Positions 1 through 14,740 of a stretch of 64,000 nt of DNA are shown here, one piece after another. The stretch comes from Lolium rigidum (lineage: Eukaryota; Streptophyta; Magnoliopsida; Poales; Poaceae): positions 249,104,124 through 249,168,123 of the forward strand of contig NC_061514.1 in assembly GCF_022539505.1 (NCBI RefSeq), given 5' to 3'. The notes under the pieces were generated by a model. The model saw only the letters and a list, made by a program, of their open reading frames with translations. It ran no database searches and was not told where the DNA came from. The position numbers and the translations under genes were made by a program. Numbering within the stretch: position 1 is the first letter of the stretch; each line of letters starts with the position of its first letter.

Positions 1-2575
1 ATTTTTGAGATCCACTGTTTTCATTTCGGTACAACTTGTCTACCTGAACCCTGCCTCCTGTCAGCTTGACCCATTTGCACTGAAACAAATGGACCTTGAA
101 AGAAGGTCCATAGTCAAGTTCTCATATCTCCTCTATGTAACCATCATATGTGTCATTTTTTCCCTCAATGTTAGTGCATCAATGCGGACACCACCGTTTT
201 GGTTGGAGCTCTTTTTGTCGTGGGCGATCGTGTAAAATGTATTCTCATTTATCTCGTACCCTTGGAAAGTCAATACAATCGAAGATGGTGTCCTGGTCAA
301 CAAATACAGCTGATCTCCAACAGTGGTGTCATTAATGAGATATATTCGCAAACAACCACCGAAAGTCTCCATGTGTTCACGTGTAATCCAATCGTCAAAT
401 TGCCCCGGGTATTGGGAGCGTACAATATTCTTTTATACATTGATATACGGAGCCACCAAGGTGGAACTTTGTAGAAGTGTGTAGTGTGCTTGAGTGAAAG
501 AATAATTGTATGTACTTATTATTTCTTTCTTTCCTAGTGTGCCTTTTCCACTCAGTCTCCCTTAATGTTGCGATTCAGCAACACCAATCGGCTTAAGGTC
601 AGGAATAAAATCGACACAGAACTCAATGACCTCATCTATTCCATAGCGCTTGGAGATGCTTTCTTCTGGCCTAGCATGGTTATGAACATATTTCTTTCAG
701 ACTCACATGAACCTATCAAAGGGGAATATATTATATAGAAATACATGACCGAGAATGGCAATCTCTCGACTAGGTGAACCAGGAGATGCGTCATAATATT
801 GAAGAAGGATGGTGAGAACACCAGCTCAAAACTAGCAAGACATTGGACCACATCATTCTGAAACCTTGGTAGAATTTTTAGATCAATTACCTTCTGAGAA
901 ATTGCATTGAGGAATGCACATAGCTTCACAATGGGCACTCTAACATTTTCCGGTAGAAGGCTCCTCAACCTCAATGCAACCGGAAGCAATTGTGTCATAA
1001 TCACGTGGCAGTCATGAGACTTTAGGTTCTGGAATTTTTTTCTCTACCGTATTTATTATTCCCTTTATATTCTACGAGAAGCCAGACGGGACCTTGATAC
1101 TGCTAAGGAATTTAAAAAAGATTTCCTTATCAGCTTTTGTAAGAGCATAGCTGGAGTAATGATGTCCTTTATCCGCCTCGTTCTCTGGATGTATGTTGTC
1201 TCATTTTTTCTTACGTTGCTGGTCATGTCGTGCTTCCGGTGTATCTTTTATCTTCCCATACACGCCCAGGAAGCCTAAAAGATTCAAGTAAAGATTCTTC
1301 GTCACGTGCATCACGTCGGTTGATAAGCAGATCTCTAGGACTTCCCAATAGGGTAGCTCTCAAAATATAGATTTCTTCTTCCACATGGGCGCGTGTCTGG
1401 CAGCGTCATTCGGAACAGATTGTTTACCAGGACCCTTTTCAAATATTACTTATAAATCTTTCACCATACCAAATACATCTTTACCAATACGGTGGATAGG
1501 CTTCTTCCAGTGATCTGCCTCTCCTTTGAAATGCTTGCCTTTCTTTCTTACGGGATGCCTGCTATGAAGGAATCGATGATGCCCCACGTACACAACCTTA
1601 TTACATTTATCCAAATATATAATTTCAGTCTCATCTAAATAGTACATGCATGCATTGTAGCCCTTGTTTGTCTGTCCTGAAAGGTTACTAAGAGCAGACC
1701 AATCATTGATGGTTACAAACAACAACACTCGTAGGTTAAAAATCCTCATGTTTGTGCCCATCCCACACACGTACACCTTATTTGGCCCACAATTGTAGAA
1801 GTGCTTAAACTATAATAGCTTTAGGTATAAATCAATGTCGTTGTCGGGTTGCTTCGGGCCTTGGATGAGCACTGGAATCATAATGAGATTCCGCTTCATG
1901 CACAACCAAACAGGAAGGTTATAGATACATAGAGTCACATGCTAGGTGCTATGATTGCAGATCTACTCTCCAAAAGGATTCATGCCATCTGTATTTAGAT
2001 CAAAACTTAAGTTCCTTTCGTCATCTGCAAATTCCGAGAACTCTCTCTCCATTTTTCTCCACTGCGACCCATCAGTGGGGTGTCTCAACATCGCGATTTT
2101 TTTACGATCTTCTTTGTGCCATCGCAACAACTTAGCATGCTTTTTGTTTCTGAACAAACGTTTCAACCGTGTTATTATAGGAGCATACCACATCACCTTG
2201 GCAGGAACCCTCTTCCTGGGGCGCTCGTCCTCAACATCAGCAGGGTCACCTCATTTGATCTTATATCGCAATGCAGTGCATACTGGACATGCATCCAAAT
2301 TCGCGTACTGCCTTAGAGGGTGCAGTTATTAATGCATACATATATCTTCTGCACGTCTAATCCTAGAGGACAGCCAACCTTCTTGCTTCGTACATAAAGG
2401 CGGACAATTCATTGCTCATTGGAATCCGATTCTTTATTATTTTTAGCAACATTTTAAATCCATTGTTAATCACACCGTTATCTGCCTTCCATTGCAACAA
2501 TTTCAGTTTGCTATCTAGCTTTTTTTTACCATCTTCGAAAGTTAGGTATAATAATTTATTGTGATCATCTAACAT
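1..2575 (-). pseudogene. CACTA (En/Spm) TNP2-type transposase, decayed and cut by the window edge
   Basis: Reading the minus strand from 2575 towards 1 gives a series of fragments in the order expected for a plant TNP2 transposase. 2575-2363 (LLQWKADNGV...) is the segment after the transposase-associated domain. 2196-1963 contains MMWYAPIITRLKRLF and LLRWHKEDRKK. 1776-1450 contains YLDETEIIYLDK and HRFLHSRHPVRKKGKHF. 1004-636 contains MTQLLPVALRLRSLLPENVR and FNIMTHLLVHLVERL, typical of the DUF4218 part. 372-133 contains GYEINENTFYTIAHDKKSSN, typical of the C-terminal part. Many stops and frame changes separate the fragments, so it cannot make a working protein. The N-terminal domain is missing: coding similarity begins directly next to the terminal repeats, which points to an internal deletion. 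The element continues off the left edge. Family assignment is confident; a subfamily is not proposed. Confidence 0.88.
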
Positions 2576-2584
2576 CTGCTCGAG

Positions 2585-2730
2585 CAGGCATTAATGCTCA
2601 CATTAGTACCCATGCACGTCCTCACCGCTCACATTAGTACCGGTTTGTAATGCATGCTCACATTAGTACAGCTTCGTTATGCGATCGAAACTAATGCTCA
2701 CATTAGTACCGGTTTGTAATGCTATTAGTG
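2585..2730 (-). repeat. CACTA terminal and subterminal repeats
   Basis: Read on the minus strand from 2730 the sequence starts CACTAATAGCATTACAAACC, carrying the CACTA signature at the exact edge. The block then repeats a motif that on the plus strand reads CTCACATTAGTACC, found near 2597, 2628, 2666 (variant) and 2698, twice followed by GGTTTGTAATG. Short reiterated subterminal motifs beside a CACTA terminus are the usual transposase-binding architecture of this superfamily. The other end of the element lies outside the window, so the target duplication could not be tested. Confidence 0.72.
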
Positions 2731-3533
2731 AAGGTTTCTATTCCCAGCATTTGGTCCACATCACTTTCAAAAAAGCGTTTGGTCCACATCTATCTACCGC
2801 CTCTCCCCTATTAATACTCATGCATGGATAGTATGGAGAGACAACCCAATTAATAATACACATCAGATTCCAGTATTTCTCCGTGTCGCCTTAATTTTCC
2901 TATACGTGGTTGGCTTGTGTGTATGATTACTTCGAGTGTGCTCTTGCTTCACGTCCTTTGGACCGGACTCGCCGGCAAAGGTTGCAGAGCACGCTATCAG
3001 CATGTCCCAACAATTGATCTGTACCGAGCCTACGTCAAGAAGACTCTCGTCTTTTATAGTGAAGGTATGATCCAGACCTGATCGTAAATTTTTTGTATCA
3101 TCTATTTTTGTTTCCGTTTTGTGATCTATTTTTGTTTCTATTATGATAACTATTGTTTGGATTCCTCTCACGAGAACTAAGTTTACTTGTTGTCGCCGAT
3201 CAATATAGACGTTTTTGGATTCATGGGAACTTTGTTGACTACACTATAGCGAGTCGCTACACCAACGTGATCTAGATGCTCACGGTACCGCGGTAGTGCG
3301 CACCTGATGTGCCAAATTACACTTGCATAAACTAGTGCTATACCAGTTGTTGCTCCTAGTCAAATTACACTTTTATTACTTCTTTAGTCTCTAAATACTT
3401 AACGTTTTTGCAGTTTGATTTAATTATGCTCCATACAGTGGCAACATCATGATCCGAAAACAAATTTCAGATTCATCTGCAGATTTGTTGCATCGTGCAC
3501 TCTATGCGCATGTACTGAGGAAAATACCTAGTT
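2731..3533. other. Intergenic, no gene seen
   Basis: No convincing coding region. A minus-strand reading at 2863-3171 is low complexity (repeated TKIDHKTETKIDD) because of a short internal repeat of a GATCTATTTTTGTTTC motif at 3098-3140. Nothing else recognised. Confidence 0.5.
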
Positions 3534-3921
3534 GCACCCGGGTGCTAGTGCACCCGGTTTTTCAAAGTTGGAAAGAAGATCTATTTAAAAGTTTCAAAAA
3601 AACTAAAATAAATATTTGCATGTACATATTATGTTGATACTTGTGTAAGGTTTGCATGAAAAAATACGACTGTATATGGTCTACATGAAATTGACAAAAT
3701 ATCCAAATAACACTATAATGGTTGGTTCCGTATTGTTCATAGAAATAGGAAATTCCATTTTTACATTTTCGTGTAGATCACATATGGTTGTTTTTTTTGT
3801 TCCAAAATCTGCACGAATAAGTATCAACATAATATATACATATGTTCATTTTTTCAAATTTTTATAAAAATTTGAAATAGTATTTTTGGAAATTTTATTA
3901 TAGGCTGCATGTGCATCCCGG
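3534..3921. mobile_element. Foldback (MITE-like) element with palindromic ends, copy A
   Basis: The left end holds two palindromes: GCACCCGGGTGC (3534-3545) and GGGTGCTAGTGCACCC (3540-3555). The right end at about 3904-3921 is a degenerate version (GCTGCATGTGCATCCCGG). The AT-rich interior is partly self-complementary: ATATTATGTTGATACTT occurs near 3626 on the plus strand and again, on the minus strand, near 3820-3836. A second element with the same end motif and similar size lies at 37659-44927, split by a retrotransposon. No clear target duplication and no transposase. The family name is not known to me. Confidence 0.55.
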
Positions 3922-3958
3922 TTTAGATCTTCCCGTCCATGTATCGATCCTTAATTTA

Positions 3959-4989
3959 GGGCATCTCCAGCGGGCCGACGTATTTTGGACGGTTAAAATG
4001 TCCGAGCGTCCGTTTGCGTCGGCCTGCGAACGCGAAAAGGTCATGCGTCTGTTTGCGTCGGGGGTGACTCTAGTGGGCCGACGCATTTCCAGCGCGTGCC
4101 AGTTTAGGTTCAGAAAATTCAGAAAAGAGGTTGTAGCCTGAAATTAGCTCAAATTTGCACGAAATTATAGCCTCAAATTAGATTATATTGAGGTGTGAAA
4201 TAAGTTCATCACACTTTGCACATGGTACGACGCAAAGTGGAGTCCAAAAGGGGCACAACAAAGCATGAACAACATATAAAGTCCAAAAGGGGGCCATTGT
4301 GCTAGACATTGGCGCCGCTGATCAGGCGTCTCGCGCACGAATTTCGGCGCGCCTCTTCATGAACCAGGCCCCGGTGTCGTCGTCGATGCTTGCTCAAGTC
4401 CGCCGGGCGATCGCAAGGTCGCCGACCAACCTCGTCACTGCTGACAACACCCTCCCCATGGACGCGGCTCTCGCCCTGGTCCGAGCAGGAGTGGGAGAGG
4501 GAGGAGGTAGAGTAGCGGCGCCGGCTCCGGAGGGGCGGCCGTGCGGCGCCGCGCCGTACCCGCGCCGCTCATCAAGCTGGAGGACAACTGCGAGGACAAG
4601 TGGTATCGGCCGCCGCCGTCGCCGCCACGCCTCGGCGACCCTGGCCAGGGTTCTAGCCGTTATGGAGCCCCCGGCCAGAGCAGCAGCCAGCAGGCGCCGC
4701 CGAGGACGATGGCGACGATGCGGCAGCGACTACACGGCATTCTTCCGCCATTTCGGCATGTAGAACGCCGTGTTTTTTTATGTTTAGTTAATATTCCCTC
4801 CAGCCGAATTCAAATATATTACGAATTCCGCCTATATATGTACAAACTTGCCTATATATGTTAAATATCTCTATTTTTAGGCTATGTTTAAATAATTTTC
4901 GTCATGTTCCATTTAAATTCGCTATATCGTCAAAAAAATTTTGGCCGTCACTGAAAAACTGGGCCGGGTAACAAGTGGTGGACATGCTC
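3959..4989. mobile_element. PIF/Harbinger-like non-autonomous element
   Basis: The left end GGGCATCTCCAGCGGG (from 3959) and the right end, read on the minus strand as GAGCATGTCCACC (from 4989), match the terminal type of grass PIF/Harbinger elements. The flanks are TTA on the left and TAA on the right, so the usual 3-bp TWA target duplication is imperfect. The interior is GC-rich, starts with a GTTTGCGTCGG-type subterminal repeat, and carries one ORF-like segment (4299-4763). No transposase domain is seen, so movement would need a partner. Confidence 0.6.
4299..4763 (+). pseudogene. ORF remnant inside the Harbinger-like element
   Basis: This 154-aa reading runs through a GC-rich body and ends SDYTAFFRHFGM. 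A tail of this DYT-x-FFR-FG type recurs in proteins encoded by related Triticeae Harbinger-like elements (family knowledge, from memory). The middle is arginine- and alanine-rich. A better reading of the middle lies in another frame (4541-4864, with IKLEDNCEDKWYRPPPSPP and GDPGQGSSR), so at least one frameshift has split an older ORF. It is listed as a broken transposon ORF, not as a host gene, and its function is unknown. Confidence 0.35.
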
Positions 4990-5626
4990 TAAAGCAGAGC
5001 TTGACGTTTGTGTGACACAAAATTCTGGGTGCTCAAAAAGCCACTTTATCCCCCACGAGGCCACGATCCCTCTCGCAATCGCATCGCGGTCACAGTGGCG
5101 GCCACTGCCTCTTCAGACATTTGCCAGTAGAATGGCTACAAATATCTCTCCCAAATCGAGAAACCATACTATTTCCCTCCTCGGGTTCCAGCGTACCAGC
5201 CAAACGGGGTCTCGACTCTCGACGCCTTCTCAGCTGAGCTCGCTTCCTGCCGCTTTGACTTCCGAGTTCCGAGCGAGCCCTTGGTAAGCGCCGGACAATC
5301 CTAATCTTTTCTTATGACAAGCAAGTCGATTAGCTCGTTGGGCGATCCAATGATGGCGCGTTCCTCTTTGCAGCTGCAGGTGAGCCGCGCCGCCATTTCG
5401 TCCTGCTGAGCATTTCGTCAAACAGCTGGTAGGCGGCCACCCCGGCAGAGCCCAGCTCATTTCCATCACTCAAGTGCTTCCGCCTGTTCTCCTGGTTTCT
5501 AAATGCGATCTCTGCCCCTAAATTTCTTCTGCTGATGAACAATGGTCGTCTAGATCGAGAACCCAGCATTCGTGTTAGCTTCTACTAGAGGTCAAGAAAC
5601 CACTTGTGCTTTCTTGCTTGGCGGGG
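4990..5626 (+). promoter_or_regulatory. 5' flank and probable 5' leader of the receptor gene
   Basis: This is the stretch between the Harbinger-like element and the receptor start codon. Short ORFs on both strands here look like chance. A consensus splice donor (GTAAGC at 5284) and a pyrimidine-rich acceptor-like site (CTCTTTGCAG ending 5373) could mark a leader intron. That is inference; no TATA box could be fixed with confidence. Confidence 0.3.
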
Positions 5627-9433
<3,807 letters not shown>

Positions 9434-12398
9434 GTCTTAGGTCGCTACATGACTAACATTGTCAGCACAATGCGCTGTCCTACAATTGAAGTGGCAGTTT
9501 TCAGTTCGTGATGAACTGATGACACGGTTTTCTTGTGCGCAGTTTGTTCAGACTGAAACCTGGCAGCAGCCGAGGCAGCTTCAGAGTATTTCTCTGAAAT
9601 TACCTAGTTAATAAGTCATATCGTGCCCAGCAAGAACAATCCTGAATCTCCTTCGGCACCAATTTCTGGGAGAAGTACCATTCAGTTGCAGCTATAACTT
9701 CTATCAAGTTGTGTTTTTGTCGTTTTGAAGTTACCTCTTCCAACTTCTTGTTATAGCTATGATCTGAAGCATCCTCCAAATAAGTTGAGAAGTTCGAATC
9801 CTTGTTTGGTGTGGTATGTGTCTGGTACTCTAGTTGTGCATTTTCTTTCACTACTTCTCTTTGCTGAAGAAATAGCATATCCATCTCTTTCACCTGATAG
9901 GCAATTGCAACCCACTTCAGCAGACTCACATCACAGCGCATAATTAACATTCTGTTCTTTAATTGCAGCATTCGCATAAAATGTTTTCTCTTTGGTTACT
10001 TCTGAGGGTGAACTGTGCCCTATCCTTCTCTTGACACTCGAGGCAACTGAGAAAAAATTGGCTTTGACTTTTATTAAGATTGGAAGGTAGCATGGCCACA
10101 TCTCGCAGCATTGTTTAGCTCGATTGATGGTCCCAGTTAACTTTGGTTGCCAAGATATCCTAATCTAATACTAGCAGCAACTTAATTCGGGTAACATTAG
10201 TTACATGTATAAGTACCCCTTTCCTACAGAAAAACAGCCGGCAACAACCTCCGATTGATTGTAAGGTATGATGTATGCATTTCATGGACAGGCTGATGTG
10301 CCATAGACAAATACTACTAGTAAGTGTTGGGAACTGATTCAATTCGGTTGCATTTTGTACAAAACTGATTCATCTAACCACAGGATATCTGGTCTACAAT
10401 GATACATTTCCTACAAATCCAGTTCAATCAAGCATAAAAATTCCATCTCCTTTCAGGCTGCACATCACAGTTAAATAATAAAAACCAATTTCGCAGAATT
10501 TCTCGGAACATGAACTGAATCTGTAAATAGACGATTGCCCATCTAATCTGGCTTGGTTGTTTTATTTTGTGATCATTAAATTAGTACAGAAACACCTTTT
10601 GGGAACGATATGTGTTAATTTGTGCGATATATAGATGAACTTTAGTTTGTGAATATACCGCTGATGTTTCCCTCGCTGATATGTTCCAAGAAATCCAACA
10701 TATAGAGCCGTAACCTGGCGTCTCCTTGTTTCTGACTTTTCTTACACGATAACATCAGCAAAGCTACACGCCATGCATGAAGGTATGCATGGTCTACATC
10801 TAGATGGTAATACGTCAATCATGAGGTGTCCAAGGTGATCCAAGAAAATCTTTATCTTGTCATGGCTCGGAGTCGCAGGACACACACATGTCCGGCCACC
10901 TCAAAATAAACTAAGAGGCGACAAGCCAAGTGGCGGGAAAGGATTAGAAGAAGCGCCTGACGTCCTTGTGAAATTAAAAGTGCAATCGAAGATGAACTTG
11001 GCTCTTCTCAGCTTAATATGCTCCCAAGGTGTGGGTGTGCCCCATGGCAAGCAGTAGGTGCCTAACTTGCACAAGCAAAACTGGGCTGTAGTGGCTAGCT
11101 ACATGTGTGCATGAGCATGATCACATACTACTAGCTAGCTAGCATATTTGTTTTTTTGTTGGGTTGGTGCTGACGAGGTGCATGGTGAGGTGATTGTAGT
11201 GGGCAATGAGAATGTCTCTATCTCGGCTCACTGTTTTTATTCCTCTGATCATGCAGAGTGTAACACCGCGCAGTTTAACTTTTACAAGCGAACTTCTGTT
11301 GTGGCGCTAAACATGATGGGATATATATCATGAAGTGCTTATGTTGTTTGTTGTAGATGGGTGTACTTCCATGATGAGATGGTCAGCAAACAAAACCATC
11401 ACTCAATTGGTTGGAGCACTTTATCTGTAGATATAGCTGTGATCTTTATGGGGGAGCGAATAGTTTTTCATGCAATGATCTGGACATAAGTAGTGATGTG
11501 CTTCAAGGGAAGGCAAAGGAGAAAAGTATCATTTGTGTTTGTGGTTTGTTATTCCACTTGTCTACTTTTGTTCTACTCTTTCGGAAGTGGTAGGGCTGTC
11601 AAGAAAATTAACCAGTTATCTCTTGCAAAACGGAAAGATGCCATCCAAGGTTAGTTGCTTATAGCACTTCTAACTATAGCTTAATTACTTCTTTCTGCAA
11701 GATTTGCAGGGGAGATAGAATATATCATCTTAATTGAAACTGTCAGCCATAAACAAAAGTAGGTAGTTCTTGGCTTATTCCACTCTCAAGGATCCAATTT
11801 GACTAATATATTATGGCCTCCTCTTGACCAATGGTATCCCTACCATGCAGCCTACAAAGAGAAGGCAAACATAGAATGAGTCCGAGTCACCCTACACTTG
11901 TTTGATACCCGGTAGTTGCAACATCAACTACTAGTGCACAGTTCATAGACCAAACCCTACACAGATTTTCTTTTTAACTCTGATTCATGCGAGCAAGACA
12001 TCTTCATGCATGTCAAGATGGTAGGTATGACTCTCCAGAATTTATTTGTGCGGCGTAAACTGCACCTGTCCTAACACTGTTTGATCCTTCGTAGTTTAAG
12101 CTATCATGGAGAGCAGCGGTACTATGCTAAACCAAGGGCATCAATTAAAGATGAAATCCTTGCTTTGTCCAGATCAAAGATCATATTCCTTCTGATTGAT
12201 TCACATGATCGTTCCAGCTAAGGCCCCGTTAAAGGGAGAAAAAAAAATTCTCCACATGAGCTCTAGTGATGCCCCTATAATAATAAAAAACCAAAAACCA
12301 TATATACAATTTTCAAAAAAAAAAAGAAAGAAATTATGGACTTTGTTGGTGATATATCCTACAAGCATGCAAATTGCAACGCGAAATTATTTTATTAT
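9434..12398. other. 3' UTR of the receptor gene and intergenic DNA
   Basis: The first few hundred bases after the stop at 9433 are presumably 3' UTR. A minus-strand ORF of 125 codons at 9977-9600 has a protein-like composition (VKEMDMLFLQQREVVKENAQ) but matches nothing I recognise and lies in the tail of the receptor transcript. Short plus-strand ORFs at 10857-11057, 11148-11333 and 11411-11593 look like chance. No RNA gene recognised. Confidence 0.4.
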
Positions 12399-12553
12399 GG
12401 GCTACACAAAAATGACAAAATCTAAATTTTTTTGGAGATTTGAAAATGTGATACTCAGATCCACACTTTTGTCATTTTTGACAAAATATGATTTTTTTGG
12501 AGATTTAAAAATGTGATACTCAGATCCACAATTTTGTCATTCTTGTGTAGCTC
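12399..12553. repeat. Foldback repeat with an internal 66-bp tandem duplication
   Basis: The left arm GGCTACACAAAAATGACAAAA (from 12399) is matched by the reverse complement of the right arm (AGCTACACAAGAATGACAAA, ending 12553). Between the arms a unit starting ACAAAAT at 12415 repeats from 12481 (shared core TTTGGAGATTT and ATGTGATACTCAGATCCACA). It probably derives from a small hairpin-type transposon. The superfamily is not assigned. Confidence 0.55.
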
Positions 12554-12672
12554 AAAATACACATTATTTTCAATGGATGGTTTGTACGCTTGTGGTATAC
12601 ATCAGTGGTTACATCGCGATTTTTGTCACTCGATGAGATCCGTCAAAGAATGATGGTGTGTGTGTGTCTGCC

Positions 12673-12686
12673 GGGGGGGGGGGGGG
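12673..12686 (+). repeat. G14 homopolymer
   Basis: Fourteen consecutive G residues in otherwise ordinary intergenic DNA. The length is likely variable and may be miscounted by sequencing. Confidence 0.9.
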
Positions 12687-13206
12687 TGCAAAAGAATGGC
12701 CGTGAAAGGAGAGTAATGCATGTGTTTTTCTAGACCATCCTTCTACCTCAATCATGCTAGTGGCAAAAATCAGCCTAACCGGGGTCAAATCTTACTGTGA
12801 TATATCATGCCACGAGAGCAGGCTTTTTTGCCTGTGACTTGGTTTGTTAAACCTCAGCAAACTTCTCCTTAATAGATGAGGCATTGCTTGAACATGCATA
12901 CCTTGAACAAGCATAGCTTGAAGAGCCACCTTGAGGAGGGAGTGCTTGAACAATCACCAGATTTTCCAAGAACTGTAGACTCGTCTCTAAGGTGTTAACC
13001 TAGCACCACAATAAAAATGGGTTTCCTCCTACCCCGCAAAGTTATCATCACATGAGGTGTTTTATGTACCACCTCATCATACATACATGCCATTAGAAGT
13101 TTGAAACTCTCTAGCTACCACCAAAATATACATCACAACATCATCATCAACCATCACCAGCAAGCAAGCATGCATCCCCACCCGACCCCCATGGCCTAGA
13201 GAACCA

Positions 13207-14019
13207 CTACATGTAGTAGTGCTTGGACATGTAGGTCCTGAGCCACAGGGTCCTGTGTCTCTCCTCCATGCCAACAAAGTTGGTACCCTGGGCCTTGTGG
13301 TCGACAAGGTGGCCAAGAGCCTCCTCTGAGAAGTCAGCAATGCTCATGACAACCATGTAGAGGTTTGGGTGCATGTCGGTTGGCTTCTTGTCCCTAATCG
13401 CTTGAGAGAAGCACTTGACGGCTTCAGTCTTGGTGCATGGCCAGTTGCAGGGTTGTCCAGGCCATCGATGATGTTGGTATTGGACTCTTTGCATCATCAG
13501 CTGCTTCCTCGGGTGGAGGTGAAGACGTGCCAAGGGGCTCATTTGAGCCCATGGAAAACTTGTCGGTGGCGATACCACCGACAAAGATAGTGTGCATATC
13601 ATTGTAGTTCTGGATCGTCTTGTTGAGGAACTCGGTGTTCTTGCGGTGATACTAAAGAAGGAAGACAATTATAAGTGGCCATGGATGATCAAATGTCAAC
13701 TACAACACAATTAGACTGTGCTAACCGTGATGTGTCTCTCGTAGTAGTCAGCCTCTAACATAATGTTGCTGATGTCCAAATCCCATGGAGAACCGCTCAA
13801 ATCTCTGAGCTTGCTAATATGGATCCACCTCAGCCTCCACTTCCGCAGGTGGTTGTACACCTGAGTAGAAGTCACCTTGGCTCCACAATGCTCAAACGGA
13901 GCCTTGGAAACATCAGTCAGGTGGACATGTTTGAACCCTTTGTCACGATGGACGCCGGTTTTGATGAGCTCACACATCTTCTCCAGCATGAAGGAGGACT
14001 ATAAGGGAATCCACTTCAT
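13207..14019 (-). pseudogene. Myb/SANT-like DNA-binding domain protein, broken
   Basis: On the minus strand, 14019-13990 reads MKGTMKWIPL then an in-frame stop. 13989-13727 continues as a Myb/SANT-like fold (MLEKMCELIKTGV, AKVTSTQVYNHLRKWRLRW, EADYYERHIT). A GT-AG intron (about 13726-13657) leads into YHRKNTEFLNKTIQNYNDMH and ATDKFSMGSNEPLGTS, which ends at a stop. The conserved C-terminus lies in another frame and ends MEERHRTLWLRTYMSKHYYM at 13207. Such proteins belong to a large grass family with a plant Myb/SANT-like domain, related to the DNA-binding ORF1 of PIF/Harbinger transposons. The early stop and the frameshift make a functional product unlikely. No DDE transposase lies beside it. 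Whether it is an old host gene or a transposon ORF1 remnant is not resolved. Confidence 0.7.
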
Positions 14020-14361
14020 GGTTCCCTTCATCTGCACAGCGTGCGCTTTAAACGTTGCTCGAGCATCATGCACCTCCTACAACTTCCTTGCCTTTGCAAG
14101 GGTCAGGGGAACCTTTGATGCGACGATGCTCACAAGGCTTTGCACAAAGCTCTGCAACATTGTGCTTGCTAAGGCTGGTCAAAACTCCGACCCACCTACA
14201 CAATGTTCTCACCCTAGTGACCATGTGAATCGCCAACAAACGAAGGGATCTGTGAGTCGTCAAAGCGGACAGAGACTGACCAAGGAAATCGTCGTACAAA
14301 GAGTCCTACATTGACCCACAATGTACAAGCCAGTTAAACAATGCTACAATCAATGTAAAAC

Positions 14362-14740
14362 AAGATCACACAAGAACAAGATCATAGAAGAATACCATTG
14401 TACAATATAGGCAAACAAAAAAAGTGAACAAGACATGCTCAAGGCCTACATAGAACAAGATCATACAAGAGGACCATGGTAGAATCTAGGTAAACAAGAA
14501 AACTAAACAAGAAATGCTCAAGGCCTAAATAGTAAAAGATCATAGAAGACGACCATGGTACAATCTAGGCAAACAAGAAAACTAAAAAGACATTCATATG
14601 GCATGCATAGAACAAGATCATATAAGATGATCATGGCACAATCTTAAGCGAACAACAAGACAAAACAAGACAATCCATGATCATGGCCAACCTAGAACAA
14701 GATCGTACTACATGAATAAGGATATCACAATCTAGGTAAA
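14362..14740. repeat. Degenerate tandem repeat, unit about 75-80 bp, four to five copies
   Basis: Repeated modules contain AGAACAAGATCATA, then GACCATGGTA, then CAATCTAGGCAAACAAGAAAAC and TGCTCAAGGCCTA. Copies begin near 14377, 14451, 14529 and 14609, with a weaker one near 14693. The copies have diverged by substitutions and small indels. No coding capacity. Confidence 0.7.

Noticed and set aside
4790..4830. Stowaway end (ATTCCCTCCAGCCGAATTC)
   Set aside because: Only a partial match, inside another element, with no partner end.
9600..9977. 125-codon minus-strand ORF behind the receptor gene
   Set aside because: Protein-like composition but no recognised family, no splice or promoter support, and it overlaps the likely 3' UTR on the other strand.
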